64,000 bases of DNA, from the NCBI RefSeq assembly GCF_029963765.1, contig NZ_JALBYU010000002.1, forward strand, positions 345,035 to 409,034, written 5' to 3'. This DNA is from Pseudomonas sp. UYIF39 (GTDB lineage: Bacteria > Pseudomonadota > Gammaproteobacteria > Pseudomonadales > Pseudomonadaceae). A program made the position numbers and the translations under genes. Of the stretch, positions 1 through 7,336 are shown one piece after another; positions within the stretch are counted from its first letter, which is position 1; each line of letters begins with the position of its first letter. The notes beneath the pieces were generated by a model. That model made no database searches, had not been told where the DNA came from, and saw only the letters and a program-made list of their open reading frames with translations.

Positions 1-91
1 TGGGAAACGTTACTGGCAGGTCTTCATGACGCATTTCGCTCCAGGATAGGACGAGGCTTTGGGAAATGTCCTTCGTTTGATTGGGAAGGAA

Positions 92-126
92 GCGGTCTGA
101 ACAACTTCATTTGAAGTCCAGACCGC
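92..126. terminator. Inverted repeat, likely terminator of the quinone oxidoreductase gene
   Basis: Eight-base arms GCGGTCTG and CAGACCGC enclose a loop that can itself fold (ACTTC/GAAGT). It lies just past the stop of the minus-strand gene at 137. The T-run is weak, so termination is inferred. Confidence 0.5.
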
Positions 127-136
127 GTTATTGGGC

Positions 137-1114
137 TCAGCGAACCTGAACCACCACTTTCCCGACTGCTTTGCGCTGGCCAAGATCATTGATTGCCTGC
201 GCCGCATTGCTCAGTGGATACACCTGCGACACCAACGGCTTCAACTTGCCTTCGGCAAACCAGCCAAACAATTGCTGGAAGTTCGCCGCGTTGTCTTGAG
301 GCTGGCGCTGGGCGAACGAACCCCAGAACACGCCGACCACCGCTGCGCCTTTGAGCAGCGCAAGATTGACCGGCAACTCAGGGATGCGACCGCTGGCAAA
401 GCCCACCACCAGCAGACGGCCGTTCCAGGCAATGGCGCGGATGGCCTGGTCGAACAGGTCGCCGCCCACCGGGTCGTAGATCACGTCGGCGCCCTGGCCA
501 TCGGTCAGGCGCTTGATTTCGTCCTTGAGACTGGTTTCGCTGTAGTTGATCAGCTCATCGGCGCCGGCAGCTTTGGCCACCGCGAGTTTTTCGGCGCTGC
601 TGGCGGCGGCGATTACGCGGGCGCCCATGGCTTTGCCGATTTCCACGGCGGCCAGACCGACACCGCCGGAAGCACCGAGTACCAGCAAGGTTTCACCCGG
701 TTGCAGGTTGCCCCGTTGCTTGAGCGCGTGCATCGAAGTGCCATAAGTCATGCTGAACGCGGCGGCGGTGTTGAAGTCCATCGATGGCGGGATGGGCAGC
801 ACGTTGTAGCCCGGCACCGCGACCCGTTCGGCGAAACTGCCCCAGCCGGTCAGCGCCATGACCCGATCGCCGACCTTAAGGTGGCTGACCTTTTCGCCTA
901 CTTCGCTGACCACGCCAGCCGCTTCGCCACCCGGGGAAAAAGGGAAGGGCGGTTTGAACTGATATTTGCCCTCGATGATCAGCGTATCCGGGAAATTCAC
1001 CCCGGCGGCGTGCACGTCCAGCAGGATTTCATTCTTCTTCGCGACAGGGCTGGCGACGTCTTCCAGCACCAGCGATTCGGCAGGGCCGAAGGCTTTGCAC
1101 AGCACGGCTTTCAT
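137..1114 (-). CDS. NADPH:quinone oxidoreductase-like medium-chain dehydrogenase/reductase (325 aa)
   Basis: This is a zinc-independent MDR-superfamily oxidoreductase of the quinone oxidoreductase group, expected to reduce a quinone or enone carbonyl with NADPH in the cytoplasm. The N-terminal GroES-like half carries FPDTLIIEGKYQFKPPFPFSPGGE; stated in parts, FPDTLIIEGKYQ is followed by a PFSPGGE motif. The Rossmann half has LLVLGASGGVGLAAVEIGKA, the NADP-binding AxxGGVG motif typical of this group. The full length matches the family. I chose the ATG at 1114 because AAGGA lies just upstream; an in-frame start at 1204 would add about 30 residues with no family resemblance. It is a single gene, divergent from the FliL-like gene. 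The physiological substrate cannot be read from sequence. Confidence 0.88.
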   Translation of the reverse strand: MKAVLCKAFGPAESLVLEDVASPVAKKNEILLDVHAAGVNFPDTLIIEGKYQFKPPFPFSPGGEAAGVVSEVGEKVSHLKVGDRVMALTGWGSFAERVAVPGYNVLPIPPSMDFNTAAAFSMTYGTSMHALKQRGNLQPGETLLVLGASGGVGLAAVEIGKAMGARVIAAASSAEKLAVAKAAGADELINYSETSLKDEIKRLTDGQGADVIYDPVGGDLFDQAIRAIAWNGRLLVVGFASGRIPELPVNLALLKGAAVVGVFWGSFAQRQPQDNAANFQQLFGWFAEGKLKPLVSQVYPLSNAAQAINDLGQRKAVGKVVVQVR

Positions 1115-1264
1115 CAGGGCTATTCCTTTGGGAGTGATGGCCGATAAGTGTAGGTGTGTGAGTCGATGGGTCAACGAGCATGCCCGGCCCTGATAGTCAG
1201 CCATAAGCTTGTGCTTGAGCGGCGGGTCGTTATGCTAGGCCGCAAACCGGATAAGGAGCGAATT

Positions 1265-1672
1265 GTGAAAGCGTGGATCATGTTGTTGCTGGCCCTGTCT
1301 CTGCCTGTGGCAGCGATGGCCGAAGAAGCCAAAGAAGGTGCAGCTCCGAAGGTCAATTACATCACCCTGAGCCCGCCGTTCGTGGGCAACTACGGGCTGG
1401 ACGGGACGCCGAAGCTCAAGGTCTACAAGGCCGATGTGGCGTTGCGAGTGACCGGTGATGAGGCGACCAAACTGGTGAAAGCCAACGAACCGTTGATTCG
1501 TAATCAACTGGTGGCGTTGTTTGCCCAGCAGACTACCGAAGCGATGAACAACGTCGAGGCCAAGGAAAAGCTGCGTCAGGAAGCCCTTAAACAGACCCAG
1601 CAAATCATGAATGACGAAACCGGCAGCCCGGTGGTTGAGGATCTGTTGTTCAACAACCTGATCATCCAGTGA
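1265..1672 (+). CDS. FliL-like flagellar basal body-associated protein (135 aa)
   Basis: A small exported or membrane-anchored protein with a hydrophobic N-terminal segment (about residues 3-18) ending in AMA, then a FliL-type domain with the pattern LKVYKADVALRV and a C-terminal VEDLLFNNLIIQ. FliL proteins sit at the stator-rotor interface of the flagellar motor; this copy is outside any flagellar cluster, so its motor role is inferred from family only. The start is a GTG at 1265, supported by AAGGAGCG six bases upstream and by a signal-like segment beginning exactly there; an upstream in-frame ATG at 1154 would bury that segment. The neighbouring genes give no functional hint. Confidence 0.75.
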   Translation: MKAWIMLLLALSLPVAAMAEEAKEGAAPKVNYITLSPPFVGNYGLDGTPKLKVYKADVALRVTGDEATKLVKANEPLIRNQLVALFAQQTTEAMNNVEAKEKLRQEALKQTQQIMNDETGSPVVEDLLFNNLIIQ

Positions 1673-1697
1673 GTCTTGGCTTGTCTGATTAATTGCC

Positions 1698-1768
1698 AAG
1701 ATCGCAGCCTTCGGCAGCTCCTACGCCGAGCGCGGTTCCCTGTAGGAGCTGCCGAAGGCTGCGATCTT
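1698..1768. repeat. Palindromic repeat (27-bp perfect arms), REP family A
   Basis: Two 27-base arms (1698-1724 and 1742-1768) are perfect reverse complements around a 17-base loop and are followed by TTTT. The core GATCGCAGCCT.CGGCAGCTCC recurs at 9726-9803. It lies between the convergent FliL-like and EVE genes and may also act as a terminator. Confidence 0.85.
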
Positions 1769-1778
1769 TTGGCGCCCG

Positions 1779-2228
1779 TCAGCGTAACGCAATAACTGCA
1801 GCCCATTGCTCAGCGGTCACCGGCATCACCGACAGTCGCGAGCCTTTCTGCACCAGCGGCATCTCGGCCAGCGCCGCCTGCTGTTTCAGATAATCCAGCT
1901 TAAGCACTTTGGGAAACGTCTCGACATGCGCGACATCGATCGCGCTCCAGGCGTTTTTCTCTGCCGTGGCCTTCGGATCGTAGTAATGACTCTCCGGCTC
2001 CAGCGCCGTCGGGTCCGGATACGCGGCTTCGACGATCTTTGCGATCCCGGCGATCCCCGGTTCGGGGCAACTGGAGTGATAGAAGAAAAACTCGTCGCCC
2101 ACGGCCATGGCCCGCAGAAAGTTACGCGCCTGATAGTTGCGAACCCCGTCCCAGCGCGCTTTGCCAAGCGTCTCCAGGCCCTTGATCGAGAGCTCGTCGG
2201 GCTCGGATTTCATTAGCCAATAAGCCAT
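1779..2228 (-). CDS. EVE domain-containing protein (149 aa)
   Basis: The protein is almost entirely one EVE domain (PUA-like fold), related to the thymocyte nuclear protein family. Hallmarks are MAYWLMKSEPDELSI at the N-terminus, WDGVRNYQARN near residue 26, and FFYHSS near residue 48. EVE/PUA-like proteins bind modified bases in RNA or DNA, and some are fused to modification-dependent restriction enzymes; this one is a stand-alone copy of normal length. The ATG at 2228 has a purine-rich GGAGCAAAAACC upstream. It stands alone between palindromic repeats and an unknown small gene. The bound nucleotide is unknown. Confidence 0.88.
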   Translation of the reverse strand: MAYWLMKSEPDELSIKGLETLGKARWDGVRNYQARNFLRAMAVGDEFFFYHSSCPEPGIAGIAKIVEAAYPDPTALEPESHYYDPKATAEKNAWSAIDVAHVETFPKVLKLDYLKQQAALAEMPLVQKGSRLSVMPVTAEQWAAVIALR

Positions 2229-2429
2229 GGTTTTTGCTCCTTGCGAAGTGGGTGGGCAAGTTGTCGGGGAATTTTATGACAAACCGACGGTCGGTTGACG
2301 CCAGCGTTTGCGTGTCGGTTCACGTTGTCGCAAAATGCCGGCCTTCTAAGCTTGACGCTGCTGCACGGCCTACACCTACAACGGAAACCGCTGCTGTCAT
2401 CGTGTTGATGTGCCTTTGGGGGGCAATCG

Positions 2430-2582
2430 ATGAAACGCAAACCGGATTTACTATGGATTTTGGTTATTTTGTTTGGCCTGGGCGTCGTGACCACCGGCTA
2501 TGCCCAAAGCCTGTGGAGCAACAAGACCGACGCTCCGATCGAAATCGCGCAGCAACAACAGCCATCGGCCTTCAAACGCTGA
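2430..2582 (+). CDS. Unknown 50-residue membrane or secreted peptide
   Basis: A short open frame begins MKRKPDLLWILVILFGLGVV, has one hydrophobic segment at about residues 7-23, an AQS junction near residue 26-28 that could be a signal-peptidase site, and a polar tail rich in Gln. The ATG at 2430 follows a GGGGGG run five to eleven bases upstream, a good ribosome-binding site. It is divergent from the EVE gene and convergent with fau. I do not recognise the family. The basic N-terminus, hydrophobic core and Shine-Dalgarno together favour a real gene. The rest of the 2229-2616 interval shows no other gene. Confidence 0.5.
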   Translation: MKRKPDLLWILVILFGLGVVTTGYAQSLWSNKTDAPIEIAQQQQPSAFKR

Positions 2583-2616
2583 AACTGTCTTCGGACGCTG
2601 CTGATTCCAGTGGCGT

Positions 2617-3222
2617 CTAGCCGGCGAAATACCACGCCTTGTCTGTCACCGTTCCCTGTAGCGGCACATCCCAGCTCGCTTGAGCCAATCGTTCGACCTT
2701 CTGACATTCATGGGCCAGCCCCAATAGCGTCGGCTTGCGCCAGTTTTTACGTCGCGCCAGGTACGCCAGGCTTCGATCATAGAAACCACCGCCCATGCCC
2801 AGGCGTCCGCCGACATCGTCAAATCCCACCAATGGCAACAGCACCAGATCGAGCGCCCAGACTTTGCGTTGCCGGGCGAGGTTGTGCCGGGGTTCGAGAA
2901 TACGAAAGCGGTTGGGTTTCAGTTTTTCGCCGGGACGAATTCGCTGGAACACCATTTTGGTTCGTGGCCAGGCGCTGAGCACCGGCAGATACGTCGCCTT
3001 GCCCCGACGTTGAGCCGCACGCAGCAAAACACGCGGATCGATTTCACCGTCAGTGGGCAAATAGAGAGAGATATGTTTTGCGCGGCGAAACAGCGGATGC
3101 TGGGCCAATTGCTTGTACAGCCCGCGAGCAGCCTGGCGTTGCTGACTGGGAGTCAGTGCGCGGCGGGCCTTGCGCAGCATGCGTCGAAGTTGCGGGCGGG
3201 GCAGCAGCGCAGGTTCGGTCAT
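2617..3222 (-). CDS. fau: 5-formyltetrahydrofolate cyclo-ligase (201 aa)
   Basis: This enzyme (also called YgfA, 5,10-methenyl-THF synthetase) converts 5-formyl-THF to 5,10-methenyl-THF using ATP in the cytoplasm. Visible signatures are the N-terminal RRMLRKARRALTPSQQ, SLYLPTDGEIDPR, and the C-terminal glycine-rich GRLGMGGGFYDRSL that binds phosphate. Length is normal. It lies downstream of zapA and the 6S RNA gene on the same strand, the classic gamma-proteobacterial order in which the 6S transcript can read into this gene. A strong hairpin with a U-run at 3265-3302 separates the two here, so a separate promoter or read-through is expected. Confidence 0.93.
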   Translation of the reverse strand: MTEPALLPRPQLRRMLRKARRALTPSQQRQAARGLYKQLAQHPLFRRAKHISLYLPTDGEIDPRVLLRAAQRRGKATYLPVLSAWPRTKMVFQRIRPGEKLKPNRFRILEPRHNLARQRKVWALDLVLLPLVGFDDVGGRLGMGGGFYDRSLAYLARRKNWRKPTLLGLAHECQKVERLAQASWDVPLQGTVTDKAWYFAG

Positions 3223-3262
3223 GGATTCGGGCTTCGGCAGTGCGGGTACATAAAGCGTACCC

Positions 3263-3302
3263 GTAAAAAAGCCGATGCCGGTATTTAAACCGGCATCGGA
3301 CT
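3263..3302 (-). terminator. Rho-independent terminator after 6S RNA, before fau
   Basis: On the minus strand GATGCCGG, a TTTAAATA loop, then CCGGCATC is followed by GGCTTTTTT. The stem is eight perfect pairs. Its position just after the expected 3' end of 6S RNA fits termination of the short 6S transcript. Confidence 0.75.
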
Positions 3303-3308
3303 GGAATC

Positions 3309-3486
3309 AGGCTCCCCGGATGTACCGCTGTCGACTTAGCCCTTGAACCCGAAAGTTCAAGGTGGAAGATGCAGTAGGCTTTAAGGCTTTCCGTCTAGCG
3401 GACATGCACACCAGCCCAACGTGCAACCTCCAGGGTATAGCAAATCGGCTCAGGGACATCGCCAACTGGCAAGCACCCCAGGGAGT
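3309..3486 (-). ncRNA. ssrS: 6S RNA
   Basis: 6S RNA binds sigma-70 RNA polymerase and down-regulates housekeeping promoters in stationary phase. No protein frame fits this interval, and its place between zapA and fau is the conserved ssrS location. On the minus strand the 5' part CTCCCTGGGGTGC can pair with the 3' part ending CCGGGGAGC, closing a long, bulged duplex of about 178 nt, the usual size. A TATACT -10 box lies just upstream. Ends are estimated from the promoter and the closing stem and may be off by several bases. Confidence 0.82.
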
Positions 3487-3492
3487 TTTGCG

Positions 3493-3521
3493 AGTATACC
3501 CCAAGCGGTTTTGTGTTTCAG
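3493..3521 (-). promoter_or_regulatory. Promoter of 6S RNA overlapping the zapA stop codon
   Basis: The -10 box TATACT occupies 3493-3498 (minus strand). At a 17-base spacing the -35 position (3516-3521) reads CTGAAA, and its TGA is the zapA stop codon (3518-3520). Predicted transcription start is near 3486. Confidence 0.6.
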
Positions 3522-3835
3522 CCCTTGGTGACGTCCGGATCGGTGGCGAGCACCAGATCGACGCGATCCAGCAAGTCGCGAACCTGCTCGCGGGTCGAGC
3601 CGCTGGCCTGCACATCCGGGCGTTCTTCCTTGTGCAGGAGATCGTGAGTGATGTTCAGGGCGGCCATCACGGCGATGCGATCGGCGCCGATGACTTTGCC
3701 GCTGCTGCGGATTTCGCGCATCTTGCCGTCCAGGTAACGGGCGGCGCTCACCAGATTGCTGCGCTCTTCCTGCGGGCAGATGATCGAATACTCTTTATCG
3801 AGGATCTGCACGGTAACGCTATTGCTTGAACTCAT
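3518..3835 (-). CDS. zapA: Cell division protein ZapA (105 aa)
   Basis: ZapA binds FtsZ in the cytoplasm and bundles its filaments at the division ring. The sequence shows the family's N-terminal VTVQILDKEYSIICP strand and the following ERSNLVSAARYLDGKMREI helix, then MAALNITHDLL and a C-terminal coiled-coil region. Length is typical. Its start overlaps the end of the upstream coiled-coil gene by four bases (ATGA), so the two are translationally coupled. The 6S RNA promoter begins inside its stop codon. Confidence 0.93.
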   Translation of the reverse strand: MSSSNSVTVQILDKEYSIICPQEERSNLVSAARYLDGKMREIRSSGKVIGADRIAVMAALNITHDLLHKEERPDVQASGSTREQVRDLLDRVDLVLATDPDVTKG

Positions 3836-4050
3836 GAGTCTTGCTCCAGGGCCTTGAGGCGCGAAATCATTGATTCGACCTTACGCCGGGCGATTTCGTT
3901 CTTTTCAATGAGGTGAGCGCGTTCCTCGCGCCAGGTCTTTTCCTGAGCTAATAGGAGTCCGTTTTGACTCTTTAGTTGCTCGACACGGGTAATTAGCAGT
4001 TCGAGTCTGGCCATTAGCGCTTGCAGGTCGGTGTCTTCCATTGGGTCCAC
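3832..4050 (-). CDS. ZapB-like coiled-coil protein, TIGR02449 family (72 aa)
   Basis: A 72-residue protein that is mostly heptad-patterned helix, for example LMARLELLITRVEQLKSQN near residues 10-28, followed by a charged second helix. It matches the short proteins that precede zapA in pseudomonads and related bacteria. The overlap of four bases with zapA supports a joint role in Z-ring organisation, but that role is inferred from context. It is the first gene of the unit; no promoter is clear in the 119 bases shared with the divergent YgfB-family gene. Confidence 0.8.
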   Translation of the reverse strand: MDPMEDTDLQALMARLELLITRVEQLKSQNGLLLAQEKTWREERAHLIEKNEIARRKVESMISRLKALEQDS

Positions 4051-4169
4051 TGAAATTGTGTCAGATGGGTGATAGCTGGCGGACAGCCTTTAATAGTCTT
4101 GGCGAGTCTGTCGATGTAGGATACAAGGCCTTCATTCTAGACATAGCGCCGTCTGGCGCCTAGCTGCCC

Positions 4170-4730
4170 ATGCCCATTCAGAATTCCCCGTACCAAGCCT
4201 TCGCCAAACTGCTGACTTCCAGCGGTCATAACGTCTCGCCTGCCGAACTGCATGGCCTGCTGCTCGGCCGCAGTTGCGCCGGTGCCGGTTTCGATGCCGA
4301 AGGCTGGCTGATTGATGCCGCCGAGCTGCTCGAAAGCGAGCCGCAGGATAATGTCCGCAACGCCTTGATCGGCTTGCAGGAGATGGTCAAGGGCGAGCTC
4401 ACCGGCGACGACGTGACCGTCGTTCTGCTGCTGCCGACCGATGACGAGCCACTGGCCGACCGCGCCGCCGCACTGGGCCAATGGTGCCAGGGCTTCCTCA
4501 GCGGTTTCGGCCTGAACTGCCGTGACAGCAGCATGCTGAGCACCGAGGCCACCGAAGTACTTCAGGACCTGGCGGCTATTTCACAGGTGCAAGACGCCCT
4601 GGAAGAGTCCGACGACGGCGAAAGCGATTACATGGAAGTGATGGAGTATCTGCGCGTCGCGCCGCTGCTGCTGTTCACCGAAAACAAAAAGCCGGACGCG
4701 TCGGCTGCCGCCAAACCGTCGTTGCATTAA
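4170..4730 (+). CDS. YgfB/YecA (UPF0149) family protein (186 aa)
   Basis: The sequence fits the UPF0149 family: [16 protein letters not shown] near residues 23-38, [11 protein letters not shown] near residue 104, and an acidic [16 protein letters not shown] segment near the C-terminus. Family members are all-helical cytoplasmic proteins; in P. aeruginosa a YgfB protein has been linked to control of ampDh3 and beta-lactam resistance. It starts a co-directional run with pepP 27 bases downstream, the same order as in E. coli (ygfB-pepP-ubiH-ubiI), which suggests one transcript. Start ATG at 4170 is the only reasonable choice. Confidence 0.88.
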   Translation: MPIQNSPYQAFAKLLTSSGHNVSPAELHGLLLGRSCAGAGFDAEGWLIDAAELLESEPQDNVRNALIGLQEMVKGELTGDDVTVVLLLPTDDEPLADRAAALGQWCQGFLSGFGLNCRDSSMLSTEATEVLQDLAAISQVQDALEESDDGESDYMEVMEYLRVAPLLLFTENKKPDASAAAKPSLH

Positions 4731-4757
4731 TCGCGTGCCAGGGAAAGCCATCTGCCC

Positions 4758-6092
4758 ATGATTCATATCCCGAAATCGGAATACAGCCGTCGCCGCAAGG
4801 CCCTGATGGCGCAGATGGAACCCAACAGCATCGCCATCCTGCCCGCCGCCGCCGTTGCGATCCGCAACCGCGACGTCGAGCACGTCTACCGTCAGGACAG
4901 CGACTTCCAGTACCTCAGCGGTTTTCCCGAGCCTCAGGCGGTCATCGTTTTGATGCCTGGGCGTTTACATGGCGAATACATACTGTTCTGCCGTGAACGC
5001 AATCCCGAACGGGAGTTGTGGGACGGCCTGCGCGCCGGGCAGGAAGGCGCGATCCGCGACTTTGGCGCCGACGACGCCTTCCCCATCACCGATATCGACG
5101 ACATCCTGCCGGGCCTGATCGAAGGTCGCGACCGGGTGTATTCGGCCATGGGCAGCAACCCGGAATTCGACCGGCACCTGATGGACTGGATCAACGTGAT
5201 CCGCTCTAAAGCGCACCTCGGCGCCCAGCCGCCGAACGAATTCGTTGCCCTGGATCATCTGCTTCACGACATGCGCCTGTATAAATCGGCGGCAGAAGTG
5301 AAGGTGATGCGCGAAGCCGCACGAATTTCTGCCCAAGCACACATCCGCGCCATGCAGGCCAGCCGTGTCGGCCTGCATGAGTTCAGCCTCGAAGCCGAAC
5401 TTGACTACGAATTTCGCAAGGGCGGGGCGAAGATGCCGGCCTACGGTTCGATCGTCGCCGCTGGGCGCAACAGCTGCATCCTGCATTACCAGCAGAATGA
5501 CGCGGTGCTCAAGGACGGCGATCTGGTGCTGATCGATGCCGGTTGCGAAATCGACTGCTACGCCAGCGACATCACCCGCACCTGGCCGGTCAACGGCAAG
5601 TATTCAGCGGAACAGAAGGCAATCTACGAGTTGGTGCTGGCGTCGCAAGAAGCTGCGTTTGCGGAAATCGCCCCGGACAAACACTGGAATCAGGCCCATG
5701 AAGCCACAGTCCGGGTGATTACTGCCGGGTTGGTGAAGTTGGGCCTGTTGCAGGGCGACGTCGACGAGTTGATCGCCAGCGAAGCCTATAAAGCGTTCTA
5801 CATGCACCGCGCCGGCCACTGGCTGGGCATGGATGTGCATGATGTCGGCGAGTACAAGGTCGGCGGCGAATGGCGTGTGCTGGAAGTCGGCATGGCGCTG
5901 ACCGTGGAACCGGGCATCTACATCGCCCCGGACAACCAAAATGTGGCGAAGAAATGGCGCGGCATTGGCGTACGAATCGAGGATGACGTAGTGGTCACCA
6001 AAACCGGCTGTGAAATCCTGACCAAAGGCGTACCGAAAACGGTCGCCGAGATCGAGGCCTTGATGGCCGCCGCGCGGACACAAGCGGCATGA
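4758..6092 (+). CDS. pepP: Xaa-Pro aminopeptidase P (444 aa)
   Basis: A cytoplasmic dinuclear manganese peptidase that removes N-terminal residues preceding proline. The N-terminal aminopeptidase-P domain (about residues 1-135) begins with IPKSEYSRRRKALMAQM. The C-terminal pita-bread domain holds metal-ligand motifs DAGCEIDCYASDITRTWPV (two Asp), HWLGMDVHDVGEY (His), TVEPGIYI (Glu) and RIEDDVVVT (Glu). Length is typical. Its last four bases (ATGA) overlap the ubiH start, so it is translationally coupled to the ubiquinone genes, an arrangement conserved in gamma-proteobacteria although the link is not biochemical. Confidence 0.95.
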   Translation: MIHIPKSEYSRRRKALMAQMEPNSIAILPAAAVAIRNRDVEHVYRQDSDFQYLSGFPEPQAVIVLMPGRLHGEYILFCRERNPERELWDGLRAGQEGAIRDFGADDAFPITDIDDILPGLIEGRDRVYSAMGSNPEFDRHLMDWINVIRSKAHLGAQPPNEFVALDHLLHDMRLYKSAAEVKVMREAARISAQAHIRAMQASRVGLHEFSLEAELDYEFRKGGAKMPAYGSIVAAGRNSCILHYQQNDAVLKDGDLVLIDAGCEIDCYASDITRTWPVNGKYSAEQKAIYELVLASQEAAFAEIAPDKHWNQAHEATVRVITAGLVKLGLLQGDVDELIASEAYKAFYMHRAGHWLGMDVHDVGEYKVGGEWRVLEVGMALTVEPGIYIAPDNQNVAKKWRGIGVRIEDDVVVTKTGCEILTKGVPKTVAEIEALMAAARTQAA

Positions 6093-7276
6093 GTCGAGTC
6101 AATCTGGCAATTATCGGTGGTGGTCTGGTCGGCGCCAGCCTGGCGTTGGCGTTGCAGGCCGGGGCCAAGGCTCGTGGCTGGAAGATCGTGCTGATCGAGC
6201 CGTTTGCCCCCGGCGACACTTATCAACCGAGCTACGACGCCCGCTCTTCGGCGTTGTCCTACGGCGCCAAGCAGATTTATCAACGCTTGGGCGCGTGGCA
6301 GGAAATCTCCCGCCGCGCCGAGCCGATCAAACAGATTCATGTCTCCGACCGTGGACGTTTCTCCACCGCGCGATTGTCCGCGATGGAAGAGGGCGTTCCG
6401 GCGCTGGGTTATGTCGTGGAAAACGCCTGGCTCGGCCAATGCCTCTGGCAGGGGCTGGACAAGGACGTGATCAGCTGGCGTTGCCCGGCGGAAGTCACGC
6501 GCATGGAGCCGCTGATCGATGGCTATCGCCTGACCCTCAACGACGAAACCACTCTGGAATGCGATCTTGCGGTGCTGGCTGATGGCGGCCGTTCCGGTCT
6601 GCGCGAGCAACTGGGGATCGGCATCAAAAAGCGCCCGTACAACCAGAGCGCGTTGATTGCCAACATCACGCCGAGTGAAGCGCACAACGGCATGGCCTTC
6701 GAGCGTTTCACCGATGACGGGCCGATGGCCTTGTTGCCGTTGCCGGAAAACCGCTGCGCACTGGTCTGGACTCGATTGGGCATGGACGCGCAACGGCTGG
6801 CGGCCCTCGATGAAAAGAGCTTCCTCAGCGAGTTGCAAGGCGTGTTCGGTTATCGCCTCGGCACTTTGAAGCAGGTTGGTGCGCGGCATTTATACCCGCT
6901 GACATTGATCGAGGCCGAAGAGCAGGTGCGTCCGCATCTGGCGATTCTCGGTAATGCTGCCCACAGCCTGCACCCGATTGCCGGGCAAGGTTTCAACCTG
7001 TCTTTGCGTGATGCTCAAGCGCTGGCCGATGCGTTGCTGGCCAGCGAAACGTCTCCCGGCGATTTTGCGACCTTGCAGGCTTACCGCGAGCGTCAGCGTC
7101 TGGATCAGAACCTGACCGTGGGTTTCTCCGATCAGGTCACCCGTTTGTTCGGCAGCACTCAACCGCTGGTTTCCCTGGGCCGCAACATCGGTCTGCTCGG
7201 TCTCGATCTGCTGCCGCCGGCCAAACGCTGGTTCGCGCGGCAGGCCATGGGTTTGGGTACGCGTCCCGATGCTTAA
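6089..7276 (+). CDS. ubiH: 2-octaprenyl-6-methoxyphenol hydroxylase (395 aa)
   Basis: A FAD-dependent aromatic hydroxylase of the UbiH/COQ6 family that acts at the inner membrane in aerobic ubiquinone synthesis. Motifs seen are the N-terminal dinucleotide-binding AIIGGGLVGASLALALQ, the DG motif VLADGGRSGLREQLG near residue 160, and the second FAD motif ILGNAAHSLHPIAGQGFNLS near residue 287. Length fits the family. It overlaps pepP by four bases and is followed 60 bases later by a paralogue (visC). Assignment as UbiH rather than UbiI or UbiF rests mainly on position directly after pepP. Confidence 0.9.
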   Translation: MSRVNLAIIGGGLVGASLALALQAGAKARGWKIVLIEPFAPGDTYQPSYDARSSALSYGAKQIYQRLGAWQEISRRAEPIKQIHVSDRGRFSTARLSAMEEGVPALGYVVENAWLGQCLWQGLDKDVISWRCPAEVTRMEPLIDGYRLTLNDETTLECDLAVLADGGRSGLREQLGIGIKKRPYNQSALIANITPSEAHNGMAFERFTDDGPMALLPLPENRCALVWTRLGMDAQRLAALDEKSFLSELQGVFGYRLGTLKQVGARHLYPLTLIEAEEQVRPHLAILGNAAHSLHPIAGQGFNLSLRDAQALADALLASETSPGDFATLQAYRERQRLDQNLTVGFSDQVTRLFGSTQPLVSLGRNIGLLGLDLLPPAKRWFARQAMGLGTRPDA

Positions 7277-7336
7277 GTGGCGGTCGGAAAATCCCTTTAT
7301 ATGCGGCTCAAGCCGCAAGCGAGACAGGCTTAAAGC

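Noticed and set aside
2234..2620. 128-codon frame in the EVE-fau gap
   Set aside because: No family features; the 50-codon frame at 2430 has a much better ribosome site and signal-like start.
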